A stretch of 11,218 bases of DNA, taken from Brevundimonas sp. Its GTDB lineage: Bacteria > Pseudomonadota > Alphaproteobacteria > Caulobacterales > Caulobacteraceae. The stretch covers positions 1 through 11,218 of the forward strand of contig NZ_JAVHLH010000072.1 of assembly GCF_031082345.1 (NCBI RefSeq). The letters are read 5' to 3'. The notes below the pieces were generated by a model that was not told the DNA's origin, did no database searches, and saw only the letters and a list, made by a program, of their open reading frames with translations. The stretch's first letter is position 1, and every line of letters starts with the position of its first letter. A program made the translations under genes and the position numbers. Below are positions 5,486 to 11,218 of the stretch, in pieces.

Positions 5486-5512
5486 GGAACGCCACCGCGA
5501 CGTGCCGGTTCC
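5486..5512 (-). promoter_or_regulatory. Exact EcfG-type promoter for the DUF883 operon, nearly symmetric
   Basis: On the minus strand GGAAC (5508-5512), a 16-base spacer and CGTT (5488-5491) match the EcfG/SigT consensus exactly, giving a leader of about 45 bases before the ATG at 5435. The -10 reads CGTTCC, so the complementary strand also carries GGAAC-N16-GGTT (5486-5510), one base off consensus. That copy points towards the fumarylacetoacetate-hydrolase gene at 5570. Confidence 0.65.
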
Positions 5513-5562
5513 GCAACGCAGCATGGCGCACGCTGGCGAAGCGGCGCTTCCCGGCCTAGACA

Positions 5563-5588
5563 AACGGTCATGACCGATTGGCTGTTCC
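5563..5588 (-). promoter_or_regulatory. Second EcfG-type match with 17-base spacer
   Basis: On the minus strand GGAAC (5584-5588), 17 bases and CGTT (5563-5566) fit the GGAAC-N17-CGTT variant reported for alphaproteobacterial EcfG factors. It overlaps the first codons of the divergent hydrolase gene. It would start a transcript about 120 bases ahead of the DUF883 ATG, as a distal second promoter. A chance match is possible. Confidence 0.35.
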
Positions 5589-6223
5589 CGCCCGCCTCGA
5601 CCCCGTCCCTGCCCATCGTCGGCCAGGCCGAACGACTGCCTGTCCGCCGCATCCTCTGCGTCGGCCAGAATTACGCCGCCCATGCCCGCGAGATGGGTCA
5701 CGAGCGCGCCGAACCCTTCTTCTTCTCCAAGCCGGCCGACGCCCTGGTCACCGACGGCGCCGACCCGCAATATCCGACCGCCACGTCGGACCTGCACCAC
5801 GAGGTCGAGCTGGTCTGCGCCATCGGCGAGGACGGCGAGATCGCCGGCTGGGCCGTCGGCTGCGACCTGACCCGCCGCGACCTGCAGGCGGCCGCCAAGG
5901 CCAAGGGTCGTCCGTGGGACGCGGCCAAGGGCTTCGACCAGTCGGCGCCCTGCGGCGCCCTGACCCTCGGCCCCCTGCCGGACCCGGCCGCGCCGATCAC
6001 CCTGTCGGTGAACGGCGAGGCCCGACAGTCCGGGCGGCTGGACGACATGGTCTGGGCCCCGGATGAAATCCTCGCCAAGGCCCGCACCCTGTGGGAGGTC
6101 CGGCCGGGCGACCTGATCTTCACCGGCACCCCCGAAGGCGTCGGCGCGCTCCAGCCGGGCGACCGGGTCGAGGCGGCGATCGGCGGCCTGGCGTCCCTGA
6201 CCTTCACCATGAGGCCCCGATGA
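5570..6223 (+). CDS. Fumarylacetoacetate hydrolase family protein (fumarylpyruvate hydrolase / acylpyruvase type)
   Basis: This 217-residue cytoplasmic, metal-dependent C-C bond hydrolase has the short-form FAH landmarks. ILCVGQNYAAHAREMG holds a His38/Glu41 catalytic pair like FAHD1. HHEVEL gives metal ligands Glu78 and Glu80, and VGCDLTRRDLQ supplies Asp99. KGFDQSAP (Lys120) and FTGTPEGVG near 184-192 complete the set. It is about half the length of the tyrosine-pathway fumarylacetoacetase and matches NagK-type fumarylpyruvate hydrolases (gentisate pathway) or FAHD1-like acylpyruvases in size. ATG 5570 has no strong ribosome site. The stop overlaps the ATG of the isomerase gene (ATGA), so the two enzymes are coupled and probably act in sequence: isomerisation, then hydrolysis to pyruvate or acetoacetate plus fumarate. 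Confidence 0.85.
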   Translation: MTDWLFPPASTPSLPIVGQAERLPVRRILCVGQNYAAHAREMGHERAEPFFFSKPADALVTDGADPQYPTATSDLHHEVELVCAIGEDGEIAGWAVGCDLTRRDLQAAAKAKGRPWDAAKGFDQSAPCGALTLGPLPDPAAPITLSVNGEARQSGRLDDMVWAPDEILAKARTLWEVRPGDLIFTGTPEGVGALQPGDRVEAAIGGLASLTFTMRPR

Positions 6224-6852
6224 TCCTGCACGGCTACTGGCGCTCGGGCGCCGCGTATCGGGCCCGCATCGCCCTGAACCTCAAGGGTCTGACCTACGAT
6301 CAGCAGGGCGTCGACCTGCGCACCGGCGCCCACCGCTCAGAGGCCTTCGTCGCCCTGAACCCGCAGGGCATGGTCCCGGCGCTTGAGATCGACGGCGCCG
6401 TCCTGACCCAGAGCCCGGCCATCCTCGAATGGCTCGAGGAGACCTATCCGCTCCCGCCGCTGCTGCCCGCCGACGCCGTCGACCGCGCCCATGTCAGGGC
6501 CATGGCGGCCCTGATCGGCTGCGACATCCATCCGCTCAACAACCTGCGCGTCGGCAAGGCCCTGCGTGAGACCTTCGGCGCCGCCCAGGCGGCCGTCGAC
6601 GCCTGGGCGGCCCGCTGGATTGTCCCCGGCTTCGAGGCGCTGGAGGCGCTGGTCGGGGTCCATGGCGACGGCTGGTGCTTCGGCGCGGCCCCGTCCCTGG
6701 CCGACTGCTATCTGATCCCCCAGATCTATTCCGCCCGCCGCTTCAACGTTGCGCTGGACGCCTTCCCGCGCCTGCTGGCCATCGACGCCGCCGCGGCTGG
6801 CCACCCTGCCTTCATCGCCGCCCGCCCCGACAATCAGCCCGACGCGGACTGA
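6220..6852 (+). CDS. maiA: Maleylacetoacetate / maleylpyruvate isomerase (zeta-class GST)
   Basis: The 210-residue enzyme should use glutathione to convert the cis double bond of maleylacetoacetate or maleylpyruvate to trans, feeding the hydrolase encoded just upstream. Zeta-class signatures are present in order: HGYWRSGAAYRARIALNLKG (4-23), NPQGMVPAL with cis-Pro53, QSPAILEWLEE (64-74), IHPLNNLRV (103-111) and PSLADCYLIPQIYSARRFNV (158-177). The active-site segment, usually SSxx or SSCx, reads Ser9-Gly10-Ala11 here. The first Ser is kept, but the second Ser and the Cys of the eukaryotic enzyme are replaced. The start overlaps the upstream stop by four bases. The gene ends four bases from the convergent alpha/beta hydrolase. 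The symbol maiA is used by family; nagL would fit equally if the substrate is maleylpyruvate. Confidence 0.85.
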   Translation: MILHGYWRSGAAYRARIALNLKGLTYDQQGVDLRTGAHRSEAFVALNPQGMVPALEIDGAVLTQSPAILEWLEETYPLPPLLPADAVDRAHVRAMAALIGCDIHPLNNLRVGKALRETFGAAQAAVDAWAARWIVPGFEALEALVGVHGDGWCFGAAPSLADCYLIPQIYSARRFNVALDAFPRLLAIDAAAAGHPAFIAARPDNQPDAD

Positions 6853-6856
6853 GCGG

Positions 6857-7750
6857 TCAGGCGAGGAACCGCTCCACCGCCGCGAGGAAGCGGCTCGGCT
6901 GGTCGATCATGACCATGTGCTCGGCGCCCTCGATGCGCTCGAAGACGGCCGGGCGGGGCAGGGAGGCGTAGGCCCCGCGAAACAGGCTGTCGGCGCGGGC
7001 GCGGGGCGAGGCCTCGTCGCGACTCCAGCCGTAGACCACCGTCACCGGAGCGGTGACGTCGGGCAGCCGGTGGCGCAGGTCCACGGTCATGACCTCGTAG
7101 AGCGCCTGGGCCAGCACGCGGCGGTCGCCGCCCTGCCAGCCCATGGAGCCGAAGACGGCGTCGGCGGCGCCGCCGAGTTCCAGTCCGAGGGCCCGGCCGC
7201 GCTGGCGCAGCCCCTCGTCGCCGAGAAACTGGACGGCCTGATAGGCGACCTGGGCGATCGGCTCGACGTCGCCGACCGTGGCGCCGGGACTGATCAGGGC
7301 CGGGAAGAAGGGCGAGGCGTCGACGGTCATCACCCGACCGACCCGACCCGGCTCATCCGCTGCGACCCTTAGAGCGACCTGCCCGCCCATCGAGTGGCCG
7401 ATGATCGCTGGCCGCGTCAGTCTCGCCTCGGCGATGTAGCGGCGCACCTCGGCGGCCACCGCGCTCATGATGGCGCCGTCGGCGTTGGCGCCGGCCGACA
7501 GCTCGCCGAAGCCGCGCACCGACACCAGATGAAGACGCCGCCGCTCGGACAGCCGGGCGGCGGTCCGGCTCCAGACCGCCGAGGTGGAGGCGAGACCCGG
7601 GATCAGGATCAGGTCCGGTCCGTCGCCGCGGGTCTCGACCACGATCCGCGTCGAATGGAAGGGTGACTGCGTCCAGCCAGGCCTGGCAAGGGTCGCCGAC
7701 AGCGCCGCGCCGCCGGCCAGTCCCCAGAGAATGTTTCGTCTTTGCAGCAT
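6857..7750 (-). CDS. Exported alpha/beta hydrolase, probable Tat substrate
   Basis: The 297-residue product is an alpha/beta-fold serine hydrolase with a signal peptide (about 1-28). The signal begins MLQRRNILWG and has a twin-arginine followed by a hydrophobic stretch, so Tat export to the periplasm is likely. Fold landmarks are LILIPGLAST (oxyanion region, 47-56), the nucleophile elbow GHSMGG with Ser120, YGWSRDE supplying Asp245, and EGAEHMVMIDQP with His278, giving a complete triad. The substrate is unknown; esterase or lactonase activity is plausible. No strong ribosome site is seen before the ATG. It is transcribed divergently from the glutathione S-transferase across a 47-base gap and converges on the isomerase gene with only four bases between stops, so transcription there must be balanced without a visible terminator. 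Confidence 0.85.
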   Translation of the reverse strand: MLQRRNILWGLAGGAALSATLARPGWTQSPFHSTRIVVETRGDGPDLILIPGLASTSAVWSRTAARLSERRRLHLVSVRGFGELSAGANADGAIMSAVAAEVRRYIAEARLTRPAIIGHSMGGQVALRVAADEPGRVGRVMTVDASPFFPALISPGATVGDVEPIAQVAYQAVQFLGDEGLRQRGRALGLELGGAADAVFGSMGWQGGDRRVLAQALYEVMTVDLRHRLPDVTAPVTVVYGWSRDEASPRARADSLFRGAYASLPRPAVFERIEGAEHMVMIDQPSRFLAAVERFLA

Positions 7751-7797
7751 CGCGCCGTCGGTCCAGGTTGCCCCCGCGGAACACGAGGGGAGTCCAG

Positions 7798-8442
7798 ATG
7801 ATCCAGCCGTCCGACGACGAAATCGTCTTCTACACCAACCCCATGTCGCGCGGACGGATCGCGCGCTGGATGCTGGAGGAGGTCGGCCGTCCCTATCGCA
7901 CCGTGGTGCTGGATTACGGCACGACGATGAAGGCGCCCGAATATCTGGCGATCAATCCGATGGGCAAGGTGCCCGCCGTCACCTGGCGCGGGGTGACGGT
8001 CACCGAATGCGCGGCGATCTGCGCCTGGCTGGCGGACGCCTTCCCGGCGGCGGATCTGGCCCCGGCGCTCGATGATCCGGCGCGCGGGACGTATCTGCGC
8101 TGGCTGTTCTTCGCCGCCGGGCCGCTCGAGGCGGCGGTCACCGCCAAGGCGCTGGGTCTGCTGGCGCCCGCCGACAAGGCGAGGATGGCCGGCTACGGCA
8201 GTTTCGATCAGGTGGTGGACACGCTGGAACGCGCGGTGACGCCCGGCCCGTGGATCCTGGGCGACCGCTTCTCGGCGGCGGATGTCTATGTCGGCAGCCA
8301 GATCATGTGGGGCCTGCAGTTCGGGACCCTGCCCGCCCGCGACGCCTTCAAGGCCTATGCGGCGCGTCTGTCCGGGCGCGAGGCCGCGGTCCGGGCGCGT
8401 GAGATCGACGACGCCCTTGTCGCGGCGACTCCGGCGACCTGA
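7798..8442 (+). CDS. Glutathione S-transferase family protein
   Basis: The 214-residue product has the two-domain GST fold. The N-terminal thioredoxin domain carries FYTNPMSRGRIARWMLEE, with Ser17 as the likely glutathione-activating residue, then NPMGKVPAV with cis-Pro59. Next is TECAAICAWL, where the usual Glu-Ser that grips the glutathione gamma-glutamyl group is Glu70-Cys71. The helical C-terminal domain contains GDRFSAADV (156-163), the family N-capping box. The ATG at 7798 has GAGGGGAG six bases upstream; the frame is open further upstream, but that overlaps the divergent hydrolase. Exact substrate cannot be assigned. Detoxification or a reductive conjugation step is likely. It converges on the M23 peptidase gene with a nine-base gap. 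Confidence 0.85.
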   Translation: MIQPSDDEIVFYTNPMSRGRIARWMLEEVGRPYRTVVLDYGTTMKAPEYLAINPMGKVPAVTWRGVTVTECAAICAWLADAFPAADLAPALDDPARGTYLRWLFFAAGPLEAAVTAKALGLLAPADKARMAGYGSFDQVVDTLERAVTPGPWILGDRFSAADVYVGSQIMWGLQFGTLPARDAFKAYAARLSGREAAVRAREIDDALVAATPAT

Positions 8443-8451
8443 GTTGGAAGA

Positions 8452-9810
8452 TCAGCCCTGGGCGGGGCGCAGACCGCTGTCCAGGCTCGCCCGCTGGACC
8501 TGCGGACGACGCTCGCCGCCGGCGGCGATGATGCGGTCGATCCGGGCCTTTTCGGCGCGGAAGGCGACCAGATCGGCCCCCGACAGCTCGACGCCCTCGG
8601 TGGTGCGGACGCCGGCCGGATTGATCCGTCGGCCGCCGCGCCAGATTTCATAGTGCAGGTGCGGACCGGTCGAGGCGCCGGTCGAGCCGACATAGGCCAC
8701 GACCTGGCCCTGGCGGACCCGCTGGCCGGCGCGCATGCCCGAGGCGTAGCGCGACAGGTGGCCGTAGCCGGTCTCCAACCCGTTCGAATGGCGGATGCGG
8801 AGCCAGTTGCCGTAGCCGCCCCAGCGCCGGGCCTCGACCACCACGCCGTCGGCGGGGGCCACGACCGGCGTGCCGGTGCCGGCGGCGAAGTCGATGCCCT
8901 GGTGCATCTTGCGATAGCCGGCGATCGGGTGACGACGGAAGCCGAACGACGACGAGACGCGGAAGCCGCGCTCCAGCGGGGTGCGCATGAAGGCCGAGCG
9001 GGTGTTCTTGCCCGTGGCGTCGAAATACTGCGGCTCCTTGGCTCCGGCGGGCTGGAACCGGTAGAAGGCGACGCCCTTCAGCTGGGCGTACAGCAGACCG
9101 TCGGTGCCGATGGTGCGTCCGTTCTCGGTCACCGTGCGTCCGTAGACATAGGTGAAATCGTCCGAGGCGCGGATGTCGCGGTCGAGGTCGAACTTGTGCG
9201 AAAACAGCTGGCCGGCCTTGCGGCGCACGGAGGCGGGGACGCCCTCGCGCTGGGCCGACCGGGACAGGGACCCCTCGACCTTGCCGTTCAGGACGACGAT
9301 CTCGTCGGTGACCTTCTCCTCCAGCGCGCGCAGGCGCAGGGCGCCGTCGAAGGTGCGCGACACGGTGACCTGGCTGGCCGGGCCGGTGCGCATGGTCAGA
9401 CCGATCAGGCGGGGATCGCCGCGGCCGCCGCGGGGCTTGGCGATGGCGGTTTCGAAGCGGAGGCCGGCGCGGATGGCGCTCATGTCCATGGCGTTGGACA
9501 GGGTGGCGGCGATGGCCGAGGCCTCTTCGGCGGCGATGCCGGTGCGGCGCACGGCCTCTTCAAAGGATTCGCCCCGGCGTATCAGGACGGGAATGGCTTC
9601 GGGGGTGGTCAGACCGGCCGGAGTGCCGGCGGCGGCGAAGGCCTGCGCCTCGATGGCGGCCATCTGCTCCGCAGTCAGCGGCGGAACTTCTTCAGCCTGC
9701 GCGGGCTGGTATACACGACCGGCAAGAAGAGCCACCGAAAGCGCTGCGACCGCCGTAAGGGCGTGAGGCGCTAGACGCATCGGTTGGCGACGTGGATCGA
9801 ACTGAGCCAT
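8452..9810 (-). CDS. M23-family murein DD-endopeptidase (MepM-like)
   Basis: This 452-residue envelope enzyme should cut peptide cross-links in peptidoglycan. Residues 12-40 form a signal peptide or membrane anchor, ending YQPAQA. A linker and an N-terminal region (about 70-270) follow, containing a LysM/OapA-like stretch (IPVLIRRGESFEEAVRRTGI). The LytM catalytic domain (about 283-400) has a full set of metal and catalytic residues: HQGID (His303, Asp307), YGHLS (His351) and PHLHYE (His384, His386). The overall plan and length resemble E. coli MepM. A longer frame starts at 9924, but the ATG at 9810 has GGGGA upstream and gives a sensible signal. It is divergent from a YdbH-like gene, so two envelope genes share the 370-base gap. 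Confidence 0.88.
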   Translation of the reverse strand: MAQFDPRRQPMRLAPHALTAVAALSVALLAGRVYQPAQAEEVPPLTAEQMAAIEAQAFAAAGTPAGLTTPEAIPVLIRRGESFEEAVRRTGIAAEEASAIAATLSNAMDMSAIRAGLRFETAIAKPRGGRGDPRLIGLTMRTGPASQVTVSRTFDGALRLRALEEKVTDEIVVLNGKVEGSLSRSAQREGVPASVRRKAGQLFSHKFDLDRDIRASDDFTYVYGRTVTENGRTIGTDGLLYAQLKGVAFYRFQPAGAKEPQYFDATGKNTRSAFMRTPLERGFRVSSSFGFRRHPIAGYRKMHQGIDFAAGTGTPVVAPADGVVVEARRWGGYGNWLRIRHSNGLETGYGHLSRYASGMRAGQRVRQGQVVAYVGSTGASTGPHLHYEIWRGGRRINPAGVRTTEGVELSGADLVAFRAEKARIDRIIAAGGERRPQVQRASLDSGLRPAQG

Positions 9811-10180
9811 CGGTCCCCGATATTTCTGACGGCGCCGACCGGCGCCCAAGCCACTGAAGCAAGGATCGCGCCTGAAGAACCCCCCCGACGCGAGACAGGC
9901 CGTATAACCCGTCGATCCCATCATGGGAAGTGAGATCGTTACAGACCGTTAACTGGCGCCGTCACCAACGGTAAAGGCTGTGGACGCCGCCAGCTTATCG
10001 CCGGGATCGAACAGTGTATTGACGACGTTTGGCTGAGGTATTCGCGATCACGCCCCCGCCCCGCCTTGATATCGCCGTTCCTGCATTCAAAGTGGCCGAT
10101 GCGCCACTGTACTGTGTGCCCATAGTCACGCCCCCTGTGCTGTTCCAGGAGTCCTGTTTGTTGATCGTCCAGGTTTCGGC
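9811..10180. other. Divergent intergenic region between the M23 peptidase and the YdbH-like gene
   Basis: No coding sequence is supported here. The stretch holds several symmetrical elements. There is a GGCGCC-N4-GGCGCC pair (9831-9846) in the peptidase leader and a 13-bp palindrome TCCCATCATGGGA (9916-9928). CGTTA occurs twice ten bases apart (9937-9941, 9947-9951). ACCGTT/AACGGT form inverted arms (9945-9950, 9967-9972), and AGTGGC/GCCACT form another pair (10091-10096, 10103-10108). CAGGAGTCCTG (10146-10156) contains a GANTC site. I found no convincing -35/-10 pair for either gene, although TTGACG occurs at 10019-10024. Confidence 0.6.
9916..9928. promoter_or_regulatory. Perfect 13-bp palindrome TCCCATCATGGGA (possible operator)
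   Basis: Arms TCCCAT and ATGGGA flank a single central C, 106 bases upstream of the M23 peptidase ATG. The size and symmetry suit a dimeric regulator or, less likely, a tiny hairpin. No regulator can be named. Confidence 0.35.
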
Positions 10181-11218
10181 ATGAGCGACGCCGCCCCAGC
10201 GCCTGTCCGGCCGCCGGCGCGTCGAGGCCGGGTCGCCCGCCGCGTCCTGATCGGACTGGGCGCGGCCCTGTGCATCGTGCTGGTTCTCGTCGCCCTGCTC
10301 TACCTCAACCGCCGGGCCGCGACGCGTCAGATCCTCGTCGGCTGGCTTGAGCGGCAGGGCGTCCCCGCCGAGATGGAGATCGAGCGGGTCGAGCTCGACG
10401 GGCTGGTCGCCAGCATTCGCATCGGCGATCCGCGGAATCCCGACGCCGTGGTCGAGCGGGTCGAGGTCGACTACGCCATCGGCGCGCCCTGGTCGAAGGC
10501 GGGGCTGGGGGTGACGCCCAGCCGCATCCGGCTGATCCGCCCGGTGCTCCGCGTCTCGTTCCGGGACGGCGAGCTCTCGGTCGGCAGTCTCGATCCGCTG
10601 GTCGAGCGGTTCATGGGCCGGCCGCCGCAGCCGGACGCGCGCGGGCCGCTGGTGCTGGTCGAGCAGGCGCGGGTCCGGCTCGACACCGAATACGGCCCCG
10701 TCGGGGTGTTCGGAGACGCCCGGATCGATGACGGCAAGCTGATCCGGCTCAGCGCCCGGATGCCCGCGGCCGATCTCAGGAGCGGCGGGATCGAGGCGCG
10801 CGCCTTCACCGCGACCCTCGCCGTGACCACCACCGGGGACCGGGTGGCCGTCCGGGCCGCAGCCTCGGCCGATCAGGCGACCCTGCCCGGTTTCACCGGC
10901 GCCGGAACCCGGCTCACGGTGACCGGCGACCTGCCCTACCCGGACCTGGAGCGCCGTCGCGGCGACGGTCTGGCCCGACTGAACATCGGCCTCGTCGCCG
11001 CCCGCCTCACGGCCGGAGACCTCGCCGCCCGCGACGCCGTCGCCGAGGTGAGCCTCGACGGCCGGACGACGGGTTGGCTCGAAGCCTTCCGCATCGAGGG
11101 GGCGGCCGACGCCGACGTCCGCGCGGTCCGGCTGGACGGTCCCGACCTGGACGCCGCCGCCGCCACCCTGCGCTGGACCGACGCCCGCGCCGTGCTGGCA
11201 AGGGACGACGGGGGCCTC
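10181..11218 (+). CDS. ydbH: YdbH-type intermembrane phospholipid transport protein (partial: first 346 codons)
   Basis: The frame opens at ATG 10181 and continues without a stop to the last base. A basic, Pro-rich N-terminus (1-21) leads into one membrane helix (22-42). An extended region follows, rich in beta-strand-like alternation, with phrases such as IERVELDGLVASIRIGDP, ERVEVDYAI, RIRLIRPVLRVSF and LDTEYGPVGV, as in the AsmA/TamB-like YdbH proteins. In E. coli, YdbH is anchored in the inner membrane and spans the periplasm as a lipid-conducting groove, acting beside TamB and YhdP with the lipoprotein YnbE and with YdbL. The rest of this protein (YdbH relatives are much longer) lies beyond the window. 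An AGG sequence precedes the ATG by about seven bases. Assignment is by overall pattern; a general AsmA-like protein is the alternative. Confidence 0.72.
   Translation, partial: MSDAAPAPVRPPARRGRVARRVLIGLGAALCIVLVLVALLYLNRRAATRQILVGWLERQGVPAEMEIERVELDGLVASIRIGDPRNPDAVVERVEVDYAIGAPWSKAGLGVTPSRIRLIRPVLRVSFRDGELSVGSLDPLVERFMGRPPQPDARGPLVLVEQARVRLDTEYGPVGVFGDARIDDGKLIRLSARMPAADLRSGGIEARAFTATLAVTTTGDRVAVRAAASADQATLPGFTGAGTRLTVTGDLPYPDLERRRGDGLARLNIGLVAARLTAGDLAARDAVAEVSLDGRTTGWLEAFRIEGAADADVRAVRLDGPDLDAAAATLRWTDARAVLARDDGGL

Noticed and set aside
8653..9774. A 373-codon open frame on the plus strand opposite the M23 peptidase
   Set aside because: The minus strand encodes a complete M23 domain with all metal ligands. 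The antisense product has no recognisable domain and shadow-frame composition.
9939..9952. Possible CtrA box TTAC-N6-TTAA upstream of the M23 peptidase
   Set aside because: A CtrA site needs TTAA-N7-TTAA. Here one half-site is imperfect and the spacing is six, so the match is too weak to call.
10019..10060. TTGACG as a -35 element for the YdbH-like gene
   Set aside because: No suitable -10 element was found at 10-19 bases downstream, and it lies about 160 bases from the ATG, so a promoter call is not supported.

Overview
The window is GC-rich (roughly 70% G+C) and fully bacterial. Protein relationships and regulatory signals point to the Alphaproteobacteria, most likely the Caulobacterales (a Brevundimonas or Caulobacter relative). 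The clues are the ScsB/DsbD-type reductase, the Caulobacterales-looking YdbH protein, and repeated matches to the alphaproteobacterial EcfG/SigT promoter pattern GGAAC-N16/17-CGTT. I see no rRNA, tRNA, CRISPR array, transposase or phage integration gene. It reads as ordinary chromosome with strong envelope and stress-response themes.

Layout. (1) 1-1926, minus strand: a glycine-zipper lipoprotein, a compact intrinsic terminator, an OmpA-type lipoprotein, then the N-terminal 332 residues of a DsbD/ScsB-family disulfide reductase that leaves the window at base 1. (2) 2088-4319, plus strand: a small Ala-rich single-pass membrane protein, a diacylglycerol/lipid-kinase family protein and a metallophosphoesterase. 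The last two overlap by one base and form a lipid kinase plus phosphoesterase cassette. (3) 4337-5435, minus strand: a YqjD/ElaB-like (DUF883) membrane-anchored helix protein, a YqjE/holin-like membrane protein joined to it by a TGATG overlap, and a 55-residue DUF1328 membrane protein, closed by a terminator. (4) 5570-6852, plus strand: a short fumarylacetoacetate-hydrolase family enzyme and a zeta-class maleylacetoacetate/maleylpyruvate isomerase with an ATGA overlap, a two-step end of an aromatic ring-cleavage pathway. (5) 6857-8442: a minus-strand exported alpha/beta hydrolase, diverging from a plus-strand glutathione S-transferase. (6) 8452-9810, minus: an M23 murein endopeptidase. A 370-base divergent gap follows. 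(7) 10181-end, plus: the first 346 codons of a YdbH-type intermembrane phospholipid transport protein.

The most interesting pattern is regulatory. Three exact GGAAC-N16/17-CGTT motifs and two one-base-off versions lie at gene starts between 1967 and 5588. They sit ahead of the glycine-zipper lipoprotein, the lipid kinase, the DUF883/YqjE-like pair (two motifs) and DUF1328. This suggests that the left half of the window is a cell-envelope island under the general stress response sigma factor. The two genes that run off the window (dsbD/scsB-like at 1-998 and ydbH-like at 10181-11218) were found by direct translation and are partial only because the window cuts them.
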